In this document: positions 36,459 to 45,347 of the stretch, one piece after another
Layout: each line of letters opens with the position of its first letter
Numbering within the stretch: the stretch's first letter is position 1
NCBI GenBank assembly: GCA_965206445.1
Contig: CBDBJR010000002.1
Coordinates: 930,001 to 994,000 of the forward strand
DNA: 64,000 nt
Source: CBDBJR01 sp965206445
Lineage (GTDB): Bacteria > Pseudomonadota > Gammaproteobacteria > Arenicellales > Poriferihabitantaceae
Reading direction: 5' to 3'
The notes under the pieces: model-generated
Databases searched by the model: none
Seen by the model: only the letters and a program-made list of their open reading frames with translations
What the model was told of the DNA's origin: nothing
Program-made: the position numbers and the translations under genes

Positions 36459-37445
36459 TCAGTCCTCGACGGCATAAAACAAGCCGAGCGCAGCCAGGCA
36501 GCGGTAGCGGTGCGCCGACCCCTCGCCGGGCGGCACGGTTTTGCCGGGCAGGCGCAGCCCGAACCGGCGGTTTTGCCGGGATAGCTCCAGCACCGCCCGG
36601 CACAGCAACGACAGCCGCTGTTCCAGCCCGGTATTCGGCAGCGCCGACCAGTCCAGCCACAGCTGCTCATGCGGGCTGCCGGCATAGTGCTTTACCAGCA
36701 GACCGTGGCCGCGCGCCAGGGCTTTCCAGTCGATGCGGTTGAGCGGGTCGCCGGCCTGATAGCCTCGATGGGCAAAGAATTCATCGCCGTCGTGCGGTTG
36801 CCGCCGACGGGCCGCTGTGGCGCTCGCATGGGTGTCGTGGCCGGCGGCCTGGTCGGCCGGGCTGGGGAACACCAGGCAGTGTTGATCGGTGTGGAAATAC
36901 GCCCAGGCGTAAAACAGGCCCAGCGGAAAGAACGTGAACACCGTGAACCGGTCGGGGCGATACCGGCCGCGTCGCGGCGGCAGCACCGCGACCGATAGCG
37001 ACTGCTGCTCGCCGCCGGCCAGGTCGATACAGCCGGGCGGCTGCCGGTCGGCCTGGATCTGGAGCGAATAGCGCGGCGATGGACGCCGGTTGACCAGCAC
37101 GAAGCCGAAGCGGGCGGTTTGCGTCAGGAACACCGGCTCGACCGCGGTCGCGCGGATTTGCAGGCCGGCCAGGTTACGCCAGGTTTGCAGCAGCGCGGAA
37201 AACCCCAGCCCGGTCAGCAGGAAGGTCAGCATAAACCCCAGATTGAGGCCGTAGTTGTGCGAGCCCAGCAGCATCGCAAACAACATGCCGGCAAAAATCA
37301 CGCCGTAGCGCGTCGGCAGAATGTACACCTGCCGGGGGACGATCGTCAGCCCGCCGTCGGCGTCGCGGCGGGCCGAGCGATTCAGCGCCGTGTGCAGGCG
37401 CTGCCTGGCCTTCGCCGGCCGCAGGCTGCTAAGGGATAGCGACAC
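36459..37445 (-). CDS. DUF58-domain membrane protein
   Basis: A 328-residue protein with two N-terminal spans (YGVIFAGMLFAMLLGSHNYGLNLGFMLTFLLTGLG) and a C-terminal von Willebrand-like DUF58 region whose hallmark is GDPLNRIDWKALARGHGLLVKHY near 235. DUF58 proteins work with MoxR ATPases, probably as the adaptor that links the ATPase to its substrate. It overlaps moxR by 17 bases. Confidence 0.9.
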   Translation of the reverse strand: MSLSLSSLRPAKARQRLHTALNRSARRDADGGLTIVPRQVYILPTRYGVIFAGMLFAMLLGSHNYGLNLGFMLTFLLTGLGFSALLQTWRNLAGLQIRATAVEPVFLTQTARFGFVLVNRRPSPRYSLQIQADRQPPGCIDLAGGEQQSLSVAVLPPRRGRYRPDRFTVFTFFPLGLFYAWAYFHTDQHCLVFPSPADQAAGHDTHASATAARRRQPHDGDEFFAHRGYQAGDPLNRIDWKALARGHGLLVKHYAGSPHEQLWLDWSALPNTGLEQRLSLLCRAVLELSRQNRRFGLRLPGKTVPPGEGSAHRYRCLAALGLFYAVED

Positions 37446-38358
37446 TGTTGATAATCAGGTCGGCGATGTCGGTGGTCGGTTCACGCAGGCGCAGATGGTG
37501 CATGGTCGAGGGCAGGATGGCCTGAATGTCTTCTGGCAGCGCCTGCGCCCGCCCGGCGAGCAGCGCCCAGGCTTTGGCCGCCCGCAGCAGCGCCAGCGCC
37601 GCACGCGGCGAGTAGCCGACCGCGAAGGCGGCCGCGGTGCGGGTAAAGGCGGTAATCAGCTGCAAATAGGCGATCAGCGCATCGCTGGTGTGCACCGCTT
37701 CGACCGCGGCCTGCCATTTGGCGAAGGCCGGCGCGGTGACGCAGCGCGGCAACTGCGCCAGCCGGCGGCGCGGGTCGCCGTTGAGCAGCAGCGTTTTTTC
37801 CGCCGCCGCATCGGGATAGCCCAATTCAATCGACAGCATGAATCGATCCAGCTGCGATTCGGGCAGCGGATAGGTGCCGACCTGTTCGGCCGGGTTTTGC
37901 GTGGCGACGACAAAAAACGGCTGCGGCAGCGCATGGGTCTGGTTTTCCACCGACACCTGCCGCTCCTCCATTGCCTCCAGCAGCGCGCTCTGGGTCTTGG
38001 GCGAAGCGCGGTTGATTTCATCCGCCAGCACCATCTGCGCGAAAATCGGCCCGCGATGAAACGCAAAGTCGGCGTCTTGCTGCCGGTATACGGTCACCCC
38101 GGTGATGTCGGCCGGCAGCAGATCGCTGGTAAACTGGATGCGGCTAAACTCAAAGCCGAACAGCCGGGCGAGCAGATGGGCGAGCGTGGTTTTGCCGACC
38201 CCGGGCAAGTCGTTAATCAGCAGATGGCCGTTGGCCAGCAGGCAGGTCACTGCCAGCTTGAGCGCGTGCCGCTTGCCAATCAACACCGTTTCGGCGGTAG
38301 CAATCAGCGCGTCGAGGTTGTCCGTTTGGGGTGTGATTGTCATTGCGAGTGGATGCAC
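37429..38358 (-). CDS. MoxR-family AAA+ ATPase
   Basis: Hexameric chaperone-like ATPase of 309 residues. Walker A DLPGVGKTTLA near 50, Walker B MVLADEINRASPKTQSALLEAMEE near 115, and sensor motifs FFVVATQNPAEQVGTYPLPESQLDRF near 150 are all present. It leads the MoxR-DUF58-TgpA operon. The start could equally be the ATG at 38343, which gives MTITPQTDNL. Confidence 0.93.
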   Translation of the reverse strand: MHPLAMTITPQTDNLDALIATAETVLIGKRHALKLAVTCLLANGHLLINDLPGVGKTTLAHLLARLFGFEFSRIQFTSDLLPADITGVTVYRQQDADFAFHRGPIFAQMVLADEINRASPKTQSALLEAMEERQVSVENQTHALPQPFFVVATQNPAEQVGTYPLPESQLDRFMLSIELGYPDAAAEKTLLLNGDPRRRLAQLPRCVTAPAFAKWQAAVEAVHTSDALIAYLQLITAFTRTAAAFAVGYSPRAALALLRAAKAWALLAGRAQALPEDIQAILPSTMHHLRLREPTTDIADLIINSVAIP

Positions 38359-38466
38359 GGTAAAATCGGCCTGCCTGAACGGGGGCGGTACGGTGCGTGT
38401 GCATGGCTGCCGCCGAGGCTGTCGGGCGCAATCGGTAAGTTTAACCTATCCGGGAGTGAATGGAGC

Positions 38467-38778
38467 ATGACTATTAGAAACGACCATGGCAAATCAAGTA
38501 ACTGTCCTGGTTTGGGCAGAAACCAACGTATAGTTTGCAATTTTTTGATAAACGAGGTGAAGACCCGATGCAAACAGGGCGATACGTTTTCCGGTCGCAG
38601 CTTATTCAGTAGACAATCCGGCAAATGGGATACACCGGAATTGCAACTGCTGATCGATGCGTATGGAGACAACGCAGACTGCCAACTCGGTCGGTTGTTA
38701 TGGAAAGTGCTGCGAGAAGATTCCGAGGAGTATGATTCCAAGCCAATTTATAGAGGAAAGGAATACACGTGGCTATAA
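38467..38778 (+). CDS. Small hypothetical protein
   Basis: A 103-residue frame with GGGAGT ten bases before the ATG. The C-terminal half looks like a folded acidic protein (WDTPELQLLIDAYGDNADCQ, LLWKVLREDSEEYDS, YRGKEYTWL). The N-terminal half is less convincing, and base composition is lower in GC than in the neighbours. No family was recognised. The rest of the 518-bp gap between moxR and the aminotransferase shows nothing clear. Confidence 0.4.
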   Translation: MTIRNDHGKSSNCPGLGRNQRIVCNFLINEVKTRCKQGDTFSGRSLFSRQSGKWDTPELQLLIDAYGDNADCQLGRLLWKVLREDSEEYDSKPIYRGKEYTWL

Positions 38779-38876
38779 AACCGAATCGTATAAAATACGC
38801 ACCATAAACTGCACACCGCATCCCGCAGCCCGATCAACCGCCGGCAAATCTGCCGCAAAACAAGAGAGATGAACCG

Positions 38877-40058
38877 ATGAAATTTTCCAGTCTGGTTGAG
38901 CGCGTTGGCGGCCGGGGCGCGGATGCCTGGGAGGTGCATTATCAGGGGCTGGCGCGGCTGGAGGCGGGGGAGGATATTATTGTCCTGAGTGTCGGCCAGG
39001 AGGAGGACCACTGCACGCCGACGCCGATTGTCGACGTCGCGGTGGATAGCCTGCGGCGCGGTCGGCATCATTATACGCCGGTCAACGGCAGCCTCGAATT
39101 GCGCCAGGCGATCGCCCAAAGGCACGGCGATACCAGCGGTCAAATCGTCGATGCCAGTCGCTGCGCGGCATTTGCCGGGGCGCAAAATGCGCTGTTTGCG
39201 GTCGCCCAGGTGCTGCTGGAGCACGGCGATGAGGTGATTCTGTGCGAGCCGTACTACACCACCTACCCGGCGACTTTTTCGGCTGCCGGCGCGACCGTGG
39301 TCAGCGTGCCGACCACGGTCGAAAACGGCTTTCAGCCCGACCCGGCGGCGATTCTGGCGCGCATCAACGAGCGCACCCGGGCGATTGTCGTGAATTCACC
39401 GAATAATCCGTCCGGCGCGGTGTATGCCCGGCCGCAGCTGGCCGCGATTGTTGCCATCTGTGCGCAGCGCAATATATGGCTGATCAGCGACGAAGTCTAT
39501 CTGTCGATTCTGCCGCCGCAAGAGCGCCTCAGCCCGGCCGGCCTGCCCGGCGCGGATGCGGTCTGCGTCACCGTCTCGAGCGTGTCCAAATCCCACCGGA
39601 TGACCGGCTGGCGGCTGGGCTGGGTGGTCGGGCCGCCCGCGCTGATGCAGCCGCTGTACAATCTGTGCCTGTGCATGCTGTACGGTTTGCCGCGGTTCAT
39701 CATGGACGCCGCGGTGGTCGCGCTGAATCAGGACACGCATACCGCCGACGCGATCCGGCAGCGCTTGCAGCACCACCGCGAATTGCTGCTGCGACAGCTG
39801 GGCAATATCGACGGTCTGACGGTGCATAGCGCGCTGGGCGGCATGTTTGTGCTGCTCGACGTGCGTGCGCTGCCGGTGTCGAGCCGGGAGTTTGCGCAGC
39901 AACTGCTCGATCGCTACGCCGTCGCGGTGCTGCCGTGTGACGGTTTTGGCGCCACCGGCGAGGGCTTGATCCGGGTCAGCCTGTGCGTGGCCGAGGAGCG
40001 GTTGACCACGGCTGGTCAGCGGCTGGCCGACTATGTCCGCTCGCTGACGGCGGCATGA
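38877..40058 (+). CDS. Class I/II PLP-dependent aminotransferase
   Basis: Fold-type I aminotransferase, 393 residues. VLSVGQEEDHCTPTPIVDVA is the N-terminal substrate loop, NSPNNPSGAVY near 180 and SDEVYLSI near 210 hold the PLP contacts, and the Schiff-base Lys is in SVSKSHRMTGWRLGW near 240. An Arg in LIRVSLCV near the end should bind the substrate carboxylate. It resembles aspartate/alanine-type enzymes. It is 52 bases upstream of the dimethylglycine dehydrogenase-like gene, so a shared role in amino-acid and methylamine catabolism is plausible. Confidence 0.9.
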   Translation: MKFSSLVERVGGRGADAWEVHYQGLARLEAGEDIIVLSVGQEEDHCTPTPIVDVAVDSLRRGRHHYTPVNGSLELRQAIAQRHGDTSGQIVDASRCAAFAGAQNALFAVAQVLLEHGDEVILCEPYYTTYPATFSAAGATVVSVPTTVENGFQPDPAAILARINERTRAIVVNSPNNPSGAVYARPQLAAIVAICAQRNIWLISDEVYLSILPPQERLSPAGLPGADAVCVTVSSVSKSHRMTGWRLGWVVGPPALMQPLYNLCLCMLYGLPRFIMDAAVVALNQDTHTADAIRQRLQHHRELLLRQLGNIDGLTVHSALGGMFVLLDVRALPVSSREFAQQLLDRYAVAVLPCDGFGATGEGLIRVSLCVAEERLTTAGQRLADYVRSLTAA

Positions 40059-40110
40059 GCGCGGCGGCAAAAGCAAACCACAATATCCCCCCAACTAACG
40101 AGTCGATAGC

Positions 40111-42540
40111 ATGAAAGAATCAGCACAGGTGGTGGTCATTGGCGGCGGTGTGATCGGGTGCAGCATCCTGTATCACCTGACCAAACTGGGTTGGCGCGAC
40201 GTGATGCTGCTCGAGCGCGACGAGCTGACCTCCGGCTCGACCTGGCACGCGGCGGCCAACATTCACGGCCTGCACGACAACAACAATATCTCGCGCTTGC
40301 AGTACTACACGATGAAGCTGTATGCCGAGCTGGAAAAGGAAACCGGGCAATCCTGCGGCATCCATCAGCCGGGTTCGATCTATCTTGCCTGTACGCAGGA
40401 TCGGGTGCATCAACTGCGCATACAGGCGTCCAAAGCACACGCCTTTGAGGCCGAGTTCTACGAAATCTCGCCGCAGGAAATCCGCGAGCTGCACCCGCTG
40501 CTGGAGCTCGACAACGTCAAGTGCGCGATGTATGAGCCGCTCGGCGGGCACGTTGACCCGTCGGGCGTGACCCAGGCCTACGCCGCCGGCGCGCGCCTGC
40601 ACGGCGCCGAAATCCATCGCTTCACGCCGGTGACCGCGACCCGTCCGCGCGCCGACGGCAGCTGGGACGTGGTCACCCCCAACGGCACGGTGCACGCCGA
40701 GTATGTGGTCAATGCCGCCGGCCTGTGGGGGCGCGAAGTGGCGCGCCTGGCCGGGTTTGAATTGCCGCTGATGACGATGGAGCATCAGTATTTTGTCACC
40801 GAGGCGATTCCGCAGATCGCCGCGTTCGGGCGCGAGCTGCCGTCGGTGGCCGACCGCGATCAGGAATATTACCTGCGCCAGGAAGGCAACGGGCTGCTGG
40901 TCGGGGCGTATGAGCGTGACGGGCGGTTCTGGGCCGAGGACGGCACGCCGCTGGATTTCGGCCACGACCTGCTGCCGGACGATCTGGAGCGGATTAGCGA
41001 TAACGTGTCGCGCGCCTGCGAGCGGGTGCCGGTGCTGGCGCAGGCGGGGATCAAGCGGGTGATCAACGGGCCGACGATCTGGTCGCCGGATGCGTCGGCG
41101 CTGCTCGGCCCGGTGCGCGGCCTGAAAAACTATTTCTGCTGCAACGGCATCGTCCCCGGCTTCAGCCAAAGCGCCGGGCTTGGGCTGACGCTGGCGCAAT
41201 GGATTGTCGAGGGCGAGCCGGAGCTGGACATGTTCCCGTGGGACATTGCCCGTTTTGGCGCCTGGGCCGACAAGACGTTTGTCCGGGCGCGGGTCGCGGA
41301 CAGCTACAGCTCGCGGTTTCGGATTCATTTCCCGCATGAAGAGCGCGCCGCCGGGCGGCCGCTGAAGCGCCGCCCGATCTACCCCATGCAGGTCGAGATG
41401 GGCGGCGTATTCGGCCTGTCGTACGGCTGGGAGCATGCGCATTGGTATGCCGCCGACGGCGTCGAACCGGTGGATCAGTTCCGGTTCGAGCGCGCCGGCT
41501 GGTTTAACATGATGGCGCGCGAGGTCGATGCGGTGCGCACATCGGTCGGCGTGGTCGATACCTCGAACTTTGCCAAATACGAGATTCGCGGCGCCGGTGC
41601 GCAGGCCTGGCTGGATCGACTGGTGGCCAATCGCGTGCCGACCGAAGACGGCCGCATCTGCCTGACCCCGCTGCTCAGCCTGCGCGGCGGGGTGGCCGGG
41701 GATTTCACGATTGCCCGACTGGCCGCCGACCGGTTTTTCATGATCGGCTCCGGCATCGCCGAGGACTATCACTGCCGCCTGTTCGAGGCCCAGCTGCCGG
41801 CCAAAGGCGTGTCGTTCCAATCGGTCAGCGATGCGATGGTCGGCTTCAACGTGGCCGGCCCGCAGGCGCGCACGCTGGCGCAGCGCCTGACCGGGGTGGA
41901 GCTGGACAACGCGAGCCTGAAATTCATGCGCAATCGGGTGCTGCAATTGAACGGCTACGAGGTGATTGTGCTGCGGGTTTCGTTTACCGGCGATCTGGGC
42001 TACGAGCTGTACACCGCCGCCGAAAACCAGCTCGCGCTCTACCGCGCGATATTTTCGCATGGCCGCGAGCTGGGCCTGCGACCGGTCGGCTCGCGCGCGC
42101 TCGGCTGTATGCGGGTGGAAAAGGGCTACGGCAGTTGGAGCCGGGAATACTCGCCCGAGTGGTACCCGACCGAAAGCGGCCTCGCCGGGCTGGTCAAAGC
42201 CGACAAGCCGGCGTTCATCGGCAAGGCGGCGTTCATGCGGATTAACGCGCAGCCGCCGCGGCAGTTATTGCGCTGCTTTACCGTGGACACGCCGGCCGGC
42301 CTGGACGGCGCCGATGCCGCCGGCGGTGAGCCGATATACCGCCACGGACGCTATGTCGGGCGCATCACCTCGGGCGGCTACAGCTTCACCCATCAGGTCT
42401 CGGTGGCGCTGGGCTACGTCGATGCGGCCGATGCGGTTGCCGACGACGGGTTCGAAGTGGCGGTGCTCGGGCGGCCGCACAAAGCGCGATTGCTGGCGCA
42501 GCCGCTGTTTGACCCGCAGGGCAGCCGCCTGCGGGCATAG
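40111..42540 (+). CDS. Dimethylglycine/sarcosine dehydrogenase-like flavoprotein with GcvT domain
   Basis: An 809-residue enzyme with the DMGDH layout. The FAD-binding GGGVIGCSILYHL motif is near 11, and the His of SGSTWHAAANIHGLHDNN near 47 lies where FAD is covalently held in the family. The DAO region runs to about 380. The remainder is GcvT-like (YGWEHAHWYA, DTSNFAKYEI, FTGDLGYELYTA, VEKGYGSWSREYSPEW), which binds tetrahydrofolate and captures the released C1 unit. Substrate may be dimethylglycine, sarcosine or another N-methyl compound. It complements soxBDAG. Confidence 0.9.
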   Translation: MKESAQVVVIGGGVIGCSILYHLTKLGWRDVMLLERDELTSGSTWHAAANIHGLHDNNNISRLQYYTMKLYAELEKETGQSCGIHQPGSIYLACTQDRVHQLRIQASKAHAFEAEFYEISPQEIRELHPLLELDNVKCAMYEPLGGHVDPSGVTQAYAAGARLHGAEIHRFTPVTATRPRADGSWDVVTPNGTVHAEYVVNAAGLWGREVARLAGFELPLMTMEHQYFVTEAIPQIAAFGRELPSVADRDQEYYLRQEGNGLLVGAYERDGRFWAEDGTPLDFGHDLLPDDLERISDNVSRACERVPVLAQAGIKRVINGPTIWSPDASALLGPVRGLKNYFCCNGIVPGFSQSAGLGLTLAQWIVEGEPELDMFPWDIARFGAWADKTFVRARVADSYSSRFRIHFPHEERAAGRPLKRRPIYPMQVEMGGVFGLSYGWEHAHWYAADGVEPVDQFRFERAGWFNMMAREVDAVRTSVGVVDTSNFAKYEIRGAGAQAWLDRLVANRVPTEDGRICLTPLLSLRGGVAGDFTIARLAADRFFMIGSGIAEDYHCRLFEAQLPAKGVSFQSVSDAMVGFNVAGPQARTLAQRLTGVELDNASLKFMRNRVLQLNGYEVIVLRVSFTGDLGYELYTAAENQLALYRAIFSHGRELGLRPVGSRALGCMRVEKGYGSWSREYSPEWYPTESGLAGLVKADKPAFIGKAAFMRINAQPPRQLLRCFTVDTPAGLDGADAAGGEPIYRHGRYVGRITSGGYSFTHQVSVALGYVDAADAVADDGFEVAVLGRPHKARLLAQPLFDPQGSRLRA

Positions 42541-42559
42541 CCGCCGACGCGCTTCAGCA

Positions 42560-43309
42560 TCAGGCCGCCGCCGCCAGCAGCGCGCCCACCAGAATCGCGC
42601 ACTCGCCGAGCTCAATCAGCGCACCGTAGACGTCGCCGCTGGCGCCGCCCAGCCGTCGCGTCAGGCAGTGGTGCACCAGCGCGATGCTGAACAGGCAGGC
42701 CAGCAGCATCGCCACGCCGACCAGCGGATGGCAGGCCAGCGCCAGCAGCAGGATGACCGCCGCCATGCCCCGCACCGGCCAGCGGCGGGCGCCGTCGTGC
42801 ATCTGCCGACCAAGGCCCGCGGCGGGCAAATACACCGTTTCACACAGATAGCAGGCCGCCGCCGCGCGCGCCGCCGCCGGGCACAGCCAGAGCAGCCCCG
42901 GCAACCCCAGCCGGATCAACTCGGCCAGCGCGACCAGCTTGATCAGCAGCAGCAGCACGACCGCAACCAGGGCGCCGGTGCCGGCGTGCACGTCTTTGAG
43001 AATGGCGCGCATCGGCTCGCCGGACTGGCCGCTCATCCAGGCGTCGGCACAATCGGCCAGCCCATCCAGATGCAGCGCGCCGGTCAAGCCAACCCAGAGC
43101 GTCAGCAGCAGCGCGGCGGCGACCAGCGGCGGCAGGGCGGCGGCGGCAAACAGCTGCGCCGCCGCCAGCAAGCCGCCGAGCAGCAGCCCGACGGCGCCGA
43201 ACCAGGTGACGGCGATGCCTTGGGTTTGATTACTGTACGTTATTTGACCGGGTATCGGCAGTCGGGTTAAAAACCGCAGTGCAATCAGAAAGCCGGCCCA
43301 TTGTTGCAT
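42560..43309 (-). CDS. cobS: Adenosylcobinamide-GDP ribazoletransferase (cobalamin synthase)
   Basis: Membrane enzyme of 249 residues that joins the lower ligand to adenosylcobinamide-GDP. The family start FLIALRFLTRLPIPG is followed by the catalytic region GALHLDGLADCADAWMSG near 80 and KDVHAGTGALVAVV near 105. About seven spans are present. It lies near cobT and cobU on the same strand but is split from them by 428 bp of repeats. Confidence 0.94.
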   Translation of the reverse strand: MQQWAGFLIALRFLTRLPIPGQITYSNQTQGIAVTWFGAVGLLLGGLLAAAQLFAAAALPPLVAAALLLTLWVGLTGALHLDGLADCADAWMSGQSGEPMRAILKDVHAGTGALVAVVLLLLIKLVALAELIRLGLPGLLWLCPAAARAAAACYLCETVYLPAAGLGRQMHDGARRWPVRGMAAVILLLALACHPLVGVAMLLACLFSIALVHHCLTRRLGGASGDVYGALIELGECAILVGALLAAAA

Positions 43310-43371
43310 TGGTCGAAGCGTTGAAGAGTGGGTTGAATCTGCCTACGGCGGGAATAAATCCGCCTACGGCG

Positions 43372-43514
43372 GGAATTAGGAATTAGGAATTAGGAATTAG
43401 GAATTAGGAATTAGGAATTAGGAATTAGGAATTAGGAATCAGGAGATCCGCCTTCGGCGGGAATAAATCCGCCTACGGCGGGAATTAGGAATTAGGAATT
43501 AAGAATTAGGAATT
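43372..43514. repeat. Heptanucleotide (GGAATTA)n microsatellite in two blocks
   Basis: About nine units of GGAATTA run from 43372 to 43435 and about five from 43480 to 43514, with a few changed bases. Each block is preceded by a GAATAAATCCGCC-TAC-GGCGG hairpin (43360-43372 and 43469-43481); a TTC-loop version is at 43448-43460. The larger direct repeat, hairpin plus heptamers, implies duplication of the whole module. Confidence 0.9.
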
Positions 43515-43556
43515 GGGTTGGTATGATTGTATCGGAAATACATAGGGTATAGGCCA

Positions 43557-43710
43557 CCCTGACAAGGGGGGTTTGGGGGGTTAAAGCCGGCAAGGTCGCA
43601 CTGCCTGTCTTTCAATCCCCTGACCTCGCGGCAGAGTTTCTCTCGGACAACGCGCAGCCAGTGAGGCCGCACTGCTTGTTTTTTAACCCCCCCAACCTCC
43701 TTGTCAGGGG
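43557..43710. mobile_element. MITE-like element with 28-29 bp terminal inverted repeats
   Basis: The left end (43557-43585, CCCTGACAAGGGGGGTTT, then GGGGGGTTAAA) is the near-perfect inverse of the right end (43682-43710, TTTAACCCCCCC, then AACCTCCTTGTCAGGGG). The 154-bp element contains no gene. It sits between cobS and cobT and could act as a terminator for both directions. Confidence 0.8.
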
Positions 43711-43737
43711 GGAATGAAATTGGAGTGGGTTTCTCAT

Positions 43738-44793
43738 TTAGATCGGTTGGCTGGATACACCGGCTTGCTCGAAGGTTGCCATTTGGTTGTGCAGGGCGCA
43801 GGCGCTGCGTAGCAGGGTGACGGCGATGGCGGCGCCGCTGCCTTCGCCGAGGCGCAGGCCGAGGTCGAGTAGCGGTCTGGCTGCGAGGGCGGCCAGTAGT
43901 GCTGCATGGCCGGGCTCGGCGGAGGTGTGGGCGAATAGCATCCAGGGGCGCACCGACGGGTTTAGTCGGCAGGCCAGCAGCGCCGCCGCGGAGGCGATAA
44001 AACCGTCTACCAGGATCGGCTGGCCGGCTTGTCCGGCGGCGATGTAGTAGCCGGTCAGGGCGGCGATTTCGAAGCCGCCCAGTTCGGCCAGCAGTTCGAC
44101 TACCGACTCGGGGCGATCGAGCTTGACGCCGGCGCGCTCGATTGCGGTTTGGATGATTTGCCGCTTGTGCGCCAGGCCGGTCGTGTCCAGGCCGGTGCCG
44201 GGGCCGGCCAGCGCGCCCGCCTCGCGGCCGGTCAGCACCGCCGTCAGCGCGGTGGCCGAGGTGGTGTTGCCGATGCCCATTTCGCCGCCGATCACCAGCT
44301 CGGTGGCGTCGGCATAGCCGTCAACCACCGACTTGCCCAGTGCCAGCGCCTGCTCGGCCTGTTGTCGGCTCATCGCCGCCCGGCGGACAAAATTGTGCGT
44401 GCCGCGGGCGACCGGGCGGTTGACCACCGGCGGGGCAAACGCCTGCGCGGCCAGCGTGCCGGCATTGACCACGGTCAGGCCGGCGCCCAGTTGTTTCGCC
44501 ATGACGCTGATGGCCGCGCCGCCGCGGATAAAGTTGCGCACCATTTCCACCGTTACCGCCTGCGGAAACGCTGACACGCCCTCCTGCGCCACGCCGTGGT
44601 CGCCGGCAAACACCGCGATTTCCACCCGCTCCACCGCCGGCTGCGGCCGGTTTTGCATCGCCGCCAGCTCGACCGCCAGCGTCTCCAGCTGCCCGAGCGA
44701 GCCGGGCGGCTTGGTCAGGCTCTGCTGCCGCTGCGTCGCCTGCTGATGACACTGCCGGTCGGGCGGTTTGCCGCTTTTCAGGTACCAGTTCAC
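43738..44793 (-). CDS. cobT: Nicotinate-nucleotide-dimethylbenzimidazole phosphoribosyltransferase
   Basis: Activates the lower ligand of cobalamin. The 351 residues contain KPPGSLGQLETLA near 29, FAGDHGVAQEGVSAFP near 62, GEMGIGNTTSATAL near 170, GFIASAAALLA near 265 and the catalytic Glu in LRLGEGSGAAIA near 315. The start is GTG. It follows cobU with a 16-base gap in the same operon. Confidence 0.95.
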   Translation of the reverse strand: MNWYLKSGKPPDRQCHQQATQRQQSLTKPPGSLGQLETLAVELAAMQNRPQPAVERVEIAVFAGDHGVAQEGVSAFPQAVTVEMVRNFIRGGAAISVMAKQLGAGLTVVNAGTLAAQAFAPPVVNRPVARGTHNFVRRAAMSRQQAEQALALGKSVVDGYADATELVIGGEMGIGNTTSATALTAVLTGREAGALAGPGTGLDTTGLAHKRQIIQTAIERAGVKLDRPESVVELLAELGGFEIAALTGYYIAAGQAGQPILVDGFIASAAALLACRLNPSVRPWMLFAHTSAEPGHAALLAALAARPLLDLGLRLGEGSGAAIAVTLLRSACALHNQMATFEQAGVSSQPI

Positions 44794-44809
44794 TGGGGAT
44801 AATCCAGAT

Positions 44810-45325
44810 TCAGGTTGATGGTTTGAGCACGTGGGCGATGCCGAATTGCATCATCGTCACCCGCGCGCACAGGGCGGCAATTTCCTGATGCAGCCAGCCG
44901 CTCTGATCGACAAACTCCCGACTGAGGCGCCCGGTTGGCACGACGCCCTGACCGACCTCGTTGGTCACCAGGATCAGGTGCGCCGGGGTTTGCCGCAGGG
45001 CCGCCAGAAAGCGCCGTTTTTCCGCCTGCCAGCCCGTCGCCGCGGGTGCGCACAGCCAGTTCGTCAGCCACAGCGTCAGGCAGTCGATGACCGCGCAGTC
45101 GGCCGCCTCGAAGCGCCCGACCACCGCAGCCAGCCGGTGCGGCTCTTCAATCAGCCGCCAGTCGGCGCCGCGCTCGCGGCGGTGGTGGGCGATGCGCTCG
45201 GCCATCTCGGCGTCGTCAGCGGTGGCGGTGGCGACAAAATACCGCTGCCCCCGGCAGCCGTTGGCGCGCGCCAGTGCCGCCCGGCTTTTGCCGCTGCGGG
45301 CGCCGCCGCCAATCAATTCGATCAT
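44810..45325 (-). CDS. cobU: Adenosylcobinamide kinase/guanylyltransferase
   Basis: Bifunctional nucleotide-loop enzyme of 171 residues. P-loop GGARSGKSRAAL near 6, the guanylylated His in AHHRRERGADWRLIEEP near 47, and DCLTLWLTNWL and VTNEVGQGVVP blocks are all present. Together with cobO, cobS and cobT it forms a corrinoid salvage set; no de novo ring genes are in the window. Confidence 0.94.
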   Translation of the reverse strand: MIELIGGGARSGKSRAALARANGCRGQRYFVATATADDAEMAERIAHHRRERGADWRLIEEPHRLAAVVGRFEAADCAVIDCLTLWLTNWLCAPAATGWQAEKRRFLAALRQTPAHLILVTNEVGQGVVPTGRLSREFVDQSGWLHQEIAALCARVTMMQFGIAHVLKPST

Positions 45326-45347
45326 GCTCGCGGTGCACGCATGCGGG

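Noticed and set aside
40120..42060. Long minus-strand frame opposite the DMGDH-like gene
   Set aside because: Antisense shadow of a clearly recognisable enzyme; no ribosome-binding site or motif.
43372..43514. CRISPR-like or telomere-like repeat
   Set aside because: A simple 7-bp tandem microsatellite with no spacers on a chromosomal segment between cob genes.
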